A program made the position numbers and the translations under genes. From positions 1 through 16,694 of the forward strand of contig CAKZYM010001148.1 in NCBI GenBank assembly GCA_937884685.1: a stretch of DNA of 16,694 bases, given 5' to 3'. The notes under the pieces were generated by a model. That model was not told the DNA's origin and did no database searches. It worked only from the letters and a program-made list of their open reading frames with translations. The DNA comes from an uncultured Calothrix sp. Lineage in GTDB: Bacteria > Cyanobacteriota > Cyanobacteriia > Cyanobacteriales > Nostocaceae. Positions within the stretch are counted from its first letter, which is position 1. Each line of letters opens with the position of its first letter. Of this stretch, positions 1-7,437 are shown piece after piece.

Positions 1-66
1 ACGTTCAGAATTAATCAAAGTGTCACGTGCCCCTACAAAAAAAATGTGCCGGTTGCGTAAGTCCCA

Positions 67-108
67 ATAACTTCTAACTCATAACTCCTAACTCCTAACT
101 CATAACTT
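67..108. repeat. Heptanucleotide STRR array (CTAACTC/ATAACTY), six units
   Basis: Six consecutive 7-bp units can be read: ATAACTT, CTAACTC, ATAACTC, CTAACTC, CTAACTC, ATAACTT. Such short tandemly repeated repetitive sequences are typical of intergenic DNA in heterocystous cyanobacteria. The array lies about 50 bp upstream of the proposed rpsD -10 box. The same family recurs in reverse complement after rpsD and again at 11115-11142. No function can be assigned. Confidence 0.85.
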
Positions 109-155
109 TTTCACCCAATTCCCTACCCCCCATTCCATATTATTCATTCCGCCTC

Positions 156-161
156 TATAAT
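156..161 (+). promoter_or_regulatory. Putative -10 box (TATAAT) of rpsD
   Basis: A perfect TATAAT lies 46 bp upstream of the rpsD start codon, implying a leader of roughly 40 nt. No convincing -35 hexamer sits 16-18 bp upstream (the region reads TTCCAT), so the call rests on the -10 match and position only. Confidence 0.45.
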
Positions 162-207
162 GTTATGTCTGAGTAAAATATTAAAAGATTGAATTAACGG
201 AGCGATA

Positions 208-816
208 ATGTCCCGATACAGAGGACCTAGATTAAGAATTACACGCCGACTAGGTGAATTACCAGGATTAAGCCGTAAAACTGCTAGACGTGCTTATCCC
301 CCCGGACAGCATGGTCAAAATCGTAAAAAGCGCTCTGAGTATGCTGTTCGTTTAGAGGAGAAGCAAAAGCTCAAGTTCAATTACGGTTTAACCGAAAAGC
401 AAATGGTGCGTTATATCCGTAAAGCAAGACGAGTCACTGGTTCTACCGGACAAATTTTGCTACAAATGCTCGAAATGCGTTTGGATAATACCGTTTTCCG
501 TTTGGGAATGGCTCCAACTATTCCCGCTGCACGTCAGTTAGTTAATCACGGACACGTTCATGTAAACGGTCGTGAAGTTAACATCGCTAGCTATCAATGT
601 CGTCCCGGAGATGTCATCGGAGTTAAAAATAAAGATGCTTCTAAGCAGTTGGTAGAAACCAATTTGCAGTATCCCGGTTTAGCTAACCTTCCCAGTCATT
701 TAGAGTTTGATAAAAACAATTTGACTGGTAAAGTAAATGGCGTTTGCGAGCGCGAATGGGTAGCTTTAAGTGTTAATGAACTATTAGTAGTGGAATACTA
801 CTCAAGAAAAGCTTAA
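208..816 (+). CDS. rpsD: 30S ribosomal protein S4
   Basis: Primary 16S rRNA-binding protein that nucleates assembly of the small-subunit body and takes part in translational accuracy. The 202-residue product has the cyanobacterial/plastid form: a basic N-terminus (MSRYRGPRLRITRRLGELPG), the block YPPGQHGQ at residues 30-37, and the S4 RNA-binding fold at about 91-150 (LDNTVFRLGMAPT, then ARQLVNHGHVHVNG). The N-terminal cysteine cluster of zinc-binding S4 proteins is absent, as expected for this lineage. The ATG is preceded by GGAG (199-202), a clear ribosome binding site, which fixes the start. In E. coli S4 lies in the alpha operon; here it is monocistronic, with its own -10 box and a terminator just downstream, which is usual in cyanobacteria. 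Identification is secure. Confidence 0.98.
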   Translation: MSRYRGPRLRITRRLGELPGLSRKTARRAYPPGQHGQNRKKRSEYAVRLEEKQKLKFNYGLTEKQMVRYIRKARRVTGSTGQILLQMLEMRLDNTVFRLGMAPTIPAARQLVNHGHVHVNGREVNIASYQCRPGDVIGVKNKDASKQLVETNLQYPGLANLPSHLEFDKNNLTGKVNGVCEREWVALSVNELLVVEYYSRKA

Positions 817-825
817 CTCAAACGG

Positions 826-846
826 GAGTTAGGAGTGAGGAGTTAG
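826..846. repeat. Heptad STRR, three units (GAGTTAG family)
   Basis: GAGTTAG, GAGTGAG, GAGTTAG in tandem, the reverse complement of the CTAACTC family found upstream of rpsD. The array begins 9 bp after the rpsD stop codon and runs straight into the terminator hairpin. Confidence 0.8.
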
Positions 847-849
847 CGG

Positions 850-886
850 AAAGTTTGGGGTGTCGGTTTCCGTCCCCAAAACTTTT
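850..886 (+). terminator. Rho-independent terminator of rpsD
   Basis: AAAGTTTGGGG (850-860) pairs with CCCCAAAACTTT (874-885) with one bulged A. Inside it CGG (864-866) pairs with CCG (870-872) around a TTT loop, and the stem ends in TTTT. The hairpin lies 34 bp after the rpsD stop. The U-tract is short, so efficiency is uncertain. The structure is nearly symmetrical and could also act on transcripts from the right. Confidence 0.75.
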
Positions 887-893
887 CAAGACG

Positions 894-921
894 GAGTTAG
901 GAATTAAGAGTTTTGAATTGA
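894..921. repeat. Degenerate heptad array after the rpsD terminator
   Basis: GAGTTAG, GAATTAA, GAGTTTT and GAATTGA keep a 7-bp phase and look like a decayed continuation of the array at 826-846, so the terminator sits between two heptad tracts. Confidence 0.5.
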
Positions 922-1303
922 TTCTTCCTTTCTCCTCCTCTCACTCTCAATTTACCTTTACATTTTAATTTACCTCTACGATTTATACGTATAAAGCAAT
1001 ACTTTTAAAATAATCATTTGCGAAACTTTTTGGTTAACTATATTAATTTTTAATTTTTGAATTGTTTCTATTTCCGATTCTCTAGAAGGTTCGTTTCTTT
1101 TAGATTTGCAATTTTAGACTGTCTCGATACATAACTGATACATAATCAATATATAAATTTAGAAAGCAGTGCGGTGTTGTAGTCTCCCCAAGGGTCGCAA
1201 CTGCATAGAATCTGGTGGTTTTTGAGTAAAGATTTTAAATGGTTTTCAAGGTTGGGAAGTTCCTGGTCAAAATAATTCAAAATCTCAAATTTCTCGGTCA
1301 GTT
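922..1303. other. Intergenic region, no gene recognised
   Basis: About 380 bp of AT-rich DNA between convergent genes (rpsD + and the propeller gene at 1304 -). I see no credible ORF, RNA gene or strong hairpin, and no clear terminator for the minus-strand gene. A C- and T-rich patch at about 926-960 resembles decayed low-complexity repeat. Confidence 0.6.
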
Positions 1304-3391
1304 TTATAGGGTAGAATCGACGTTAGTTTTGACAACAAAATCATTAAAATCGTTATCTCCACCATTGAATAGGTCTTCAAATTGCAGTTCGTCTCCTACC
1401 TGACGAATATGCTGTTTGTTGTCTGGATTTGCATTAACGAAGCTAAAGTAAGCGATTGGAAGATTTCCTTGTTGATTATCGCTATTTTGCTCCATCCATG
1501 TTTCTACAGTTCCGTTCGCAACTAAGAATGGTACTAGCATGACTCCAGAGTTCAATTCGGAAGCAAGTGTTTTACTATCTCGGTTAATTTGTAAGTTTTC
1601 TACACGCTGTTGTAGCGCTGCTTTTGCATAACCTCCGTCTTCTGGATTAATTAATTCTCCAGTCAGAGCATCTTTTACAGCACCGTTGATATTGGAAATA
1701 GCATAATATCCCATGGAGTTGTTAAAATCAGCATCTGATTTAATGTCGAGAAAGTTGATATTAACTTTTTCGTCTACTTGATTGTCTCCATTTAAATCAA
1801 TATTAGTTAAGTCTATTAATCCTGCTGGAGATCCAGGATTATCACTACCATTTACACCAGTAGGATTATTACCCCCTGTTCCACCTGTTTGTATAGGATT
1901 ATCACCACCAGTTCCACCTGGTTGTGTGGGATTATTACCCCCTGTTCCTCCTGGTTGTGTGGGATTATCATCACCAGGAACGGGTGGTACAGGATTATCT
2001 CCTACAGGAATCGGTGGTGTGGGATTTTCTGGTTCTTCTGGTTCTGTTCCAGGAGGTACATCATTACCACCAATCACCAACAGATAACCATCGTTTTTAC
2101 CACCTGCATTACTTTGTACAGCATTGTGAGTAATCTGACTTCCTCCAAAATCAGTGGATGTAACAACCGCTGCTTTACCATTACGGGATGCTGCTACCGC
2201 TCCCTGACCATCTGTAATTGGTGTCCATGAAATTCTCTCTTCCAAATCGGGACTGATAATTGCAACATATCCTTCAAAACCTGCGTAACCGTTTACGGTT
2301 TGTCCTTCGATAGTCTGAATGTCTCGATTTGCAATTCTAGCTCCTGTATTTCCAGCTAAAATTACCGTACCGTCCTCAGTCGCTGTGATTGATTCTACTT
2401 CGACAGAGTTCCCTTTACCGCTATTAAGACGACTTAATAAAGACTGACCTCTGATTAATTCACCGGTTTCAAGGTCATAACGACCGTACCAAGCCATGTT
2501 GATTGAACCAACATTAGTAGGACGATTATAGTTGTCTGTTTCTATTTTTCTATCGTTACCAAGGGTCTCTGATAAATTATTGGGGTCACGACTCAAAATA
2601 GAAGCACCAGTTCCACCATTTATTTTATATGAAGCATATAGCTGTCCATCTCGTCCGATTGCGACCCGAACCCCTCGGGTATCGGACATTACATTTGCAT
2701 TTTGAATATCTGTAGCGCTAAAGTCATAGTTTGTCCAAAGGTTTTGTCCTGTATGCGACCATGCTTGAGTAAAAGCAACCTGCAAATTCGAGGTTTTCTG
2801 TTTATACCCTGTTGCAATAACCATACCTCCTTCTTGGTCGGTAACGGCTATGTCATTAAAGTGATTGCTATCACTAGTTGTCACCCACTGTTGCAGTTGC
2901 TGTCCGTTACTGTCGAATAGATAAGCTCTATCTGCATTTGTGTTTTCTACCGCAGCGACTTTACCACTATCAGAGATAGCAATACGAAAAACGTCGTTTA
3001 GGTTTTTATTCCATTTAACTTGTGTAGCATCGCTGTTTAAAACTGCGATTCCACCCTCGTAAGCAACAGCAATATCTCCATTTTTTGAAACTTCTAAATC
3101 TACTACTTTCCCTGGTAAACGAGTTGTAGAAATAACTTGGTTTGTTTGAGAATCGTAGCGGATAAGTGTTCCGTCACCACCACCTAAAAGTTGGGTGTCT
3201 GTTCCTCCTAGGTTGGCATTTTGTAAGGAACCTCCTATAATCACAAATTTACCATCAGCAGAAATATCTACTGCATTGGTAAAATCGTCTTCTGCACCAC
3301 CTAAATAAGTCGCAGCAGAAACGTCTAAGTTATTTGTAGGAGACTGAGGTATAGCGTTGTTTTGTACCGATTTTTGAAGAGTTGTATCCAT
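1304..3391 (-). CDS. SBBP-like beta-propeller protein with C-terminal DUF4114 domain
   Basis: 695 residues. Residues ~24-443 form a repeat-rich beta-propeller resembling SBBP repeats (YLGGAEDDFTNAVDISADGK at 29-48, then GGGDGT and similar blade turns). A Pro/Gly linker (~444-520) carries 11-residue repeats. The C-terminus (~525-690) matches DUF4114: an acidic DLNGDNQVDE loop at 532-541 that looks Ca-binding, an LVPFLVANG strand, and the signature FEDLFNGGDNDFNDFVV at 671-687. DUF4114 is common in large exported or surface proteins of cyanobacteria; its function is unknown. There is no N-terminal signal peptide, so any export would have to be non-Sec, for example type I secretion (inference). 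The next gene upstream on the same strand (4262-6715) is a paralog over the propeller only. The start is the ATG beside a leader conserved between both paralogs. Enzymatic activity is not apparent. Confidence 0.85.
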   Translation of the reverse strand: MDTTLQKSVQNNAIPQSPTNNLDVSAATYLGGAEDDFTNAVDISADGKFVIIGGSLQNANLGGTDTQLLGGGDGTLIRYDSQTNQVISTTRLPGKVVDLEVSKNGDIAVAYEGGIAVLNSDATQVKWNKNLNDVFRIAISDSGKVAAVENTNADRAYLFDSNGQQLQQWVTTSDSNHFNDIAVTDQEGGMVIATGYKQKTSNLQVAFTQAWSHTGQNLWTNYDFSATDIQNANVMSDTRGVRVAIGRDGQLYASYKINGGTGASILSRDPNNLSETLGNDRKIETDNYNRPTNVGSINMAWYGRYDLETGELIRGQSLLSRLNSGKGNSVEVESITATEDGTVILAGNTGARIANRDIQTIEGQTVNGYAGFEGYVAIISPDLEERISWTPITDGQGAVAASRNGKAAVVTSTDFGGSQITHNAVQSNAGGKNDGYLLVIGGNDVPPGTEPEEPENPTPPIPVGDNPVPPVPGDDNPTQPGGTGGNNPTQPGGTGGDNPIQTGGTGGNNPTGVNGSDNPGSPAGLIDLTNIDLNGDNQVDEKVNINFLDIKSDADFNNSMGYYAISNINGAVKDALTGELINPEDGGYAKAALQQRVENLQINRDSKTLASELNSGVMLVPFLVANGTVETWMEQNSDNQQGNLPIAYFSFVNANPDNKQHIRQVGDELQFEDLFNGGDNDFNDFVVKTNVDSTL
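1868..1969 (-). repeat. 33-bp tandem repeat encoding the Pro/Gly linker
   Basis: About three units of 11 codons encode NPTQPGGTGGN-like peptides, with Asn at residues 476, 487, 498 and 509 marking the period. The units link the propeller to DUF4114 in the 695-residue protein. The DNA copies are similar enough to allow slippage, so copy number may vary between strains. The paralog at 4262-6715 has a shorter Pro-rich linker without this repeat. Confidence 0.8.
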
Positions 3392-3416
3392 CTTTCAGTT
3401 AATTTGGATGAATTTA

Positions 3417-3511
3417 CATCGGTAGATATCTCTGAATAACTAACTTTTTATTATAGTTTTATCGTAATGGGCAAGGTATATACGATGACCGCACATTAAA
3501 TCACAACCGAT
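3417..3511 (-). promoter_or_regulatory. Conserved leader/promoter region of the DUF4114 propeller gene
   Basis: Read on the minus strand, a distal block (3488-3511) is followed by TATAAT (3450-3455) and a proximal block (3417-3445) containing GTTATTCAGAG and TATCTACCGATG. The proximal block ends exactly 25 nt before the start codon. It matches the leader of the paralog (6741-6769) at 27 of 29 positions with identical spacing. The distal block also matches (about 80%). Sequences between the blocks have diverged. This points to a functional promoter or 5' UTR element. No -35 hexamer at standard spacing is evident. Confidence 0.6.
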
Positions 3512-4163
3512 TTCTCAACCCCAGTAAAATTTAAAGCCACATCATCGTAAAACCAATTATTTTATCTTTGCTATTTAAAAACATATTTTGATAATTTAAT
3601 TCATTTTTTTTTATCTAACCTCAGTAAATATATTAATATTTATCATTTTTTGGCAAGTCTTGAAGCATACAATATGAATATAAAAATTTGAATAAAAAGT
3701 TGATGCTGATAATTAAAATTATTTTTTGTTAATATCTATAAATATAGTAAATTTACCTATAGAATAATTAGATTTAGAGCGTAAATAAAAGAAAATTAAA
3801 ATAGAATAATCTATCAAAAAGTATGGATAAAAAATTAAAACTTGATTCTCTTAAGCCATAAGCGTGAAAAAATATAATTTTCTGATGTTATATCGGGTTT
3901 AAGATTTTTAGTAAAGGCTTTAACCCTCAGATTACTAAAGCTAGAATTATTAACTTACCAAAAAGTTTTAGCCCAATTTACAGCATATTTAACTATTCTC
4001 GATAAATCCAAAGAAACCCGGTTCTTTTTTGTAATTTAATAATTATAAAGACGATTTTTGTATGTGAGCTATATCTAAAAGTTACAAGAAGTAGAGATTC
4101 GAGAAAATGCACCTCCCGCAAAATTGCGAAAAGCTTGCATATTTATACCACTTACATTATTAA
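3512..4163. other. Long AT-rich intergenic region, no gene recognised
   Basis: About 650 bp between the two tandem propeller genes, very AT-rich, with no ORF of useful length on either strand and no similarity I can see to the region upstream of the second paralog beyond the leader blocks. It may hold a small RNA, but nothing in the sequence supports a specific call. Confidence 0.5.
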
Positions 4164-4184
4164 ACCGGGAATTATATTCCCGGT
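4164..4184 (-). terminator. Probable intrinsic terminator of the 817-aa propeller gene
   Basis: A perfect 9-bp stem, ACCGGGAAT with its complement ATTCCCGGT, around a 3-nt loop, 77 bp beyond the stop codon at 4262. On the minus strand it is followed by TTTAATAATG, a weak U-rich tail. This is the strongest hairpin in the 870-bp gap, and its position favours termination. Confidence 0.6.
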
Positions 4185-4261
4185 CTAGCGTGTTATATGA
4201 ACCTTGCTACTGATGGAGTTAAATCACTTGATGGTCTTGTTAGTATCTAAACCATTATCAA

Positions 4262-6715
4262 TTAACCAATCAGTTCAATATTTTTGAATTCTCCAACAGC
4301 GGTTGGATTCGCAACATCATGGTCGTTAGCGATGGTTAAAGAGTCAAATTCACCGGTAAAGAAATCTCCTACCTTGATGGAATATTGGCTGAATCCGTTT
4401 TCGGAACCAACAATGTAATCATCTAGGTCTTCGATACCCCAATTTTGACTACCGTCAACTTGGAAGAAGTTTTTGCTATCGGTAACGCTAATCTTATTAT
4501 CGTTATCGAAGCCAATACCCTGAATCTCACCTTCCCCATTACCTGCAAACTCAAATTTGAGTACAGTATCTTCAGTGACTTCGTATCCAGTGATATCCAA
4601 ACGTCTCCAACCGTTTTTCTCTAATTTCAACTGATTGTTGTTTGTAACGGTGGAAACTATGCTTTTGTTTTGACTTTTTGCACCGTAGGATAGAACTTCT
4701 TCGCTTTGTGTGACTCCATCAATGGAAATATCGAGTGAGTCGGGAGTCTCTCCTGGTGTCTGTGGTATTTCTATTGGAGGAGGAGTATCGCTAAATAATC
4801 TAATGTTGCTGAATTTACTTTCAGAATCAGGGTTCTTTCGGTCATCATCATTAGCAATTGTCAGATATTCAAAATCTCCAGTGAAAAATTGACCGACTGG
4901 GATTTCATAAATATCTTTCCCACCCGATTTACCAACAATGAATTGACTCAGATTTTCAATACCCCAGCTTTGACTACCATCAACTTGGAAGAAACGTTTA
5001 CCATCCTGCTTACTGATAGCATTATTATTGTCGAAGCCAATTCCTTGAATTTCACCATTTCCGCTACCAGCGAACTCAAAACGTAGAACGCTTTTCTTGG
5101 TGATGCTAGAGTTAATTTCTAATTTTTGCCAGCGATTACCTCTGATGGTGAGTTCGTTATTGTTAGATAAGTCTACAGTTCCATTTTTAGAATTGTCTTG
5201 AATTCCACCATAGGACTCCAGAGTGCTGATTTCCAGAATATCTTTTCCTTCGATGGGAGTTTCGTTTCCACCATCAACGGGAGGTTCTTCGGTAGGTGGA
5301 GGATTTTCTCCTGGTGTCACTGGTTCTGTTCCAGGAGCTACATCATTCCCACCAATGACAATCAAATAACCGTCATTTTTGCCACCTGCATCATCTTGTA
5401 TTGCATTGTGGGTAATTTGATTTCCTTCAAAATCAGTGGTTGTAACTACTGCTGTTTTACCATCACGATATGCAGCTACTGCTCCGTCACTATCCGTAAT
5501 TGGTGTCCAAGAGCGTCTTTCTTGCAAGTCTGGACTGATAACTGCAAGATATCCCTCGAAACCTTTATACTCGTTTACGGTTTCTCCTTCAATTTGCTGT
5601 ATATCTCGGTTTGCAGTTCTAGCCGCTGCACTTCCAGCTAAAATTACTGTTCCGTCTTCTGTAGCTGTAATTGAATTTACATCGACAGAGTTACCTTTAC
5701 CACTATTAAGACGACCTAATAAAGATTGACCCTTAATCAATTCACCACTTTCAAGGTCGTAGCGACCGTACCAAGTCATTTTTATAGAATTGACGTTGGT
5801 AGGAGTATTGTATTGGTCTGTTTCAATTTTTCTATCGTCTTTGACTGTTTCAGATAAATCAAAAGGGTCGCGATAGAAAATTGAAAATCCAGTACCCCCA
5901 TTGACGTAATAGGAAGCATATAGCTGTCCGTCATCACCGATAGCTACACGTTGTCCTCTCGTGTCAGCCATCAAGTTTTCTTCGTAAATGTCTTTGTTGT
6001 CAAAGTCATAGTTTTTCCACAGGTCTTTTCCTTCATATGACCATGCTTGAGTAAAAGCTACCTGCAAAATTTTGGTTTTTTGCTCGTATCCCGTAGCAAA
6101 AACCATACCTCCATTTTGGTCAGTAACAGCTATATCTTCAAACTGTCGATTCCATTTACCTGTGTTCCATTCCTGAAGCTGTTCTCCTTTGCTGTCAAAG
6201 AGAATAGCTCTGTCTCGACCTTCGATATCTCGTACAATACCGACTTTTCCACCGTCGGAAATCGCAACACGAGATACACCTGAAATGGATTTACTCCATT
6301 TTACTTGTGTAGCATCGGCGTTTAATACAGCAACTCCACCCTCGTAAGCTACAGCAATATCACCATTTTTCGATACTTCTAAATCTAGTACTTTCCCTGA
6401 GAGAACAGTTGTCGCTACAACTTCATTGGTTCGAGAATCATAACGGACAATTGTTCCATCACCACCACCAAGGAGTTCAGTTTCTGTTCCTCCTAGGTTG
6501 GCATTTTTTAAAGAACCTCCTACAATCACGAAATTTCCATCAGCGGAAATATCTACTGCATTAGTTGAATCATTATCTTTACCACCTAAATAGGTAGCAG
6601 CAGAAACATCTAAATTGTTCGTAGGAGACTGAGGTAGAGCATTTTTTGATACCGACGAGAAGGAATTTTGGCTTTGAGGATTACTATCATCGAACTTGTT
6701 GATTTTAGTAGCCAT
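4262..6715 (-). CDS. SBBP-like beta-propeller protein with two tandem C-terminal beta-sandwich-like modules
   Basis: 817 residues. The propeller (~34-455) is paralogous to that of the neighbour at 1304-3391, roughly three quarters identical by eye, from the shared N-terminal motif PQSPTNNLDVSAATYLGG to GGKNDGYL(I/L)VIGGNDV. A short Pro-rich linker (~461-490) is followed by two copies of a ~140-residue module (A ~500-642, B ~672-817), each with FEFAG, GEIQGIGFDN, FFQVDGSQ, WGIE, FFTG and LTIAND blocks. Similar modules occur, as I recall, at the ends of exported polysaccharide-active proteins of marine bacteria, so a carbohydrate- or surface-binding role is a reasonable guess, not shown. No signal peptide and no catalytic motif are visible. 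The start ATG sits 25 nt from the conserved leader. It probably ends at the hairpin at 4164-4184 and is transcribed separately from the downstream paralog. Confidence 0.85.
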   Translation of the reverse strand: MATKINKFDDSNPQSQNSFSSVSKNALPQSPTNNLDVSAATYLGGKDNDSTNAVDISADGNFVIVGGSLKNANLGGTETELLGGGDGTIVRYDSRTNEVVATTVLSGKVLDLEVSKNGDIAVAYEGGVAVLNADATQVKWSKSISGVSRVAISDGGKVGIVRDIEGRDRAILFDSKGEQLQEWNTGKWNRQFEDIAVTDQNGGMVFATGYEQKTKILQVAFTQAWSYEGKDLWKNYDFDNKDIYEENLMADTRGQRVAIGDDGQLYASYYVNGGTGFSIFYRDPFDLSETVKDDRKIETDQYNTPTNVNSIKMTWYGRYDLESGELIKGQSLLGRLNSGKGNSVDVNSITATEDGTVILAGSAAARTANRDIQQIEGETVNEYKGFEGYLAVISPDLQERRSWTPITDSDGAVAAYRDGKTAVVTTTDFEGNQITHNAIQDDAGGKNDGYLIVIGGNDVAPGTEPVTPGENPPPTEEPPVDGGNETPIEGKDILEISTLESYGGIQDNSKNGTVDLSNNNELTIRGNRWQKLEINSSITKKSVLRFEFAGSGNGEIQGIGFDNNNAISKQDGKRFFQVDGSQSWGIENLSQFIVGKSGGKDIYEIPVGQFFTGDFEYLTIANDDDRKNPDSESKFSNIRLFSDTPPPIEIPQTPGETPDSLDISIDGVTQSEEVLSYGAKSQNKSIVSTVTNNNQLKLEKNGWRRLDITGYEVTEDTVLKFEFAGNGEGEIQGIGFDNDNKISVTDSKNFFQVDGSQNWGIEDLDDYIVGSENGFSQYSIKVGDFFTGEFDSLTIANDHDVANPTAVGEFKNIELIG
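4265..5218 (-). repeat. Tandem duplicated ~140-codon module, copies at 4265-4702 and 4790-5218
   Basis: The two modules at the end of the 817-residue protein align over about 99 core residues with roughly 60% identity by hand count. They share GEIQGIGFDN, FFQVDGSQ, WGIE, FFTG and LTIAND. A Pro-rich spacer (TPPPIEIPQTPGETPDS, residues 644-660) separates them. The divergence argues for an old intragenic duplication kept by selection. Confidence 0.8.
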
Positions 6716-6740
6716 ATTTCACTCATATTTAATGAACTTC

Positions 6741-6841
6741 CATCGGTAGATAACTCTGAATAACTGACTCCCCTTAATCTTACTTTTTATACTTCGTAGC
6801 TGGAGGTGTATAGCAATACCGTACATTCAATTAAAACCTAT
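6741..6841 (-). promoter_or_regulatory. Conserved leader/promoter region of the 817-aa propeller gene
   Basis: This is the counterpart of 3417-3511. The proximal block (6741-6769) carries GTTATTCAGAG and TATCTACCGATG, again exactly 25 nt before the start codon. A distal block lies at 6818-6841, and a TATAAA box is at 6786-6791 on the minus strand. Block-to-block distance is 77 bp here and 71 bp in the paralog, so the intervening DNA has gained or lost a few bases while the blocks were kept. Confidence 0.6.
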
Positions 6842-7437
6842 ATGCAAGCCCTTAGTACAGTTTAAAAATCTGGCACAATATCCCTAAAAACACTGATTAT
6901 TCACTTGTTTTTGAAGATTTTTTTTGATATTTTATGACACTTTTTTTAATAAGACATCAGTAAATCTAGTACTTATTTTTAAAGCTTTTACCAGTACTTA
7001 GGAATACAAAATAATATCTAAATTTGATGATAAAAACGGAGAATTTTTATAAATTTTTTATTTAATACAAGTAATATTAGTGAGTCATAAAGAACATGCT
7101 GTTATTTGCTTGTTATATATTTTTTTAATTTATCTAACTTATAAAACCTTATAAAACTATGTGAAGAAGTTAGTTAATATCAAGTTCCCAATATGTCGTT
7201 ATAAATTTAGAATCAAGCTGTTAAATTTTGGCTGTTACTGAATCGCTACGATAAAATTATGATTTCACATTTTCGGAGACCTAAAAGTGTTACGTATCTA
7301 CACGGGTTTTATCCTTTTTACAAAATTACAAAATGCTCCCGGAAGAAAGTAATTTATTGATAACTGCTTGCTGCTCGCTGTTAACGAATTTTTTCGTCAC
7401 AATATAACTTGAACCTATTGAAACCCTCGAAGCGATT
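6842..7437. other. Divergent intergenic region between the propeller gene and the P450
   Basis: About 600 bp, extremely AT-rich over 6890-7260, with no credible gene. Near the P450, TTAACG (7381-7386) and TATAAC (7403-7408) are 16 bp apart and could form a sigma70-type promoter with a transcript start near 7415. That match is weak and not unique in such AT-rich DNA. Confidence 0.4.

Noticed and set aside
1868..1969. Regular 33-bp repeats that could suggest a CRISPR array
   Set aside because: The units are directly adjacent without unique spacers and are in frame with a protein linker.
1782..2087. Plus-strand Pro/Gly-rich ORF opposite the linker repeat
   Set aside because: It is the antisense image of the 33-bp repeats coding the Pro/Gly linker of the DUF4114 protein; the low-complexity reading frame follows from the repeat, and no ribosome binding site precedes it.
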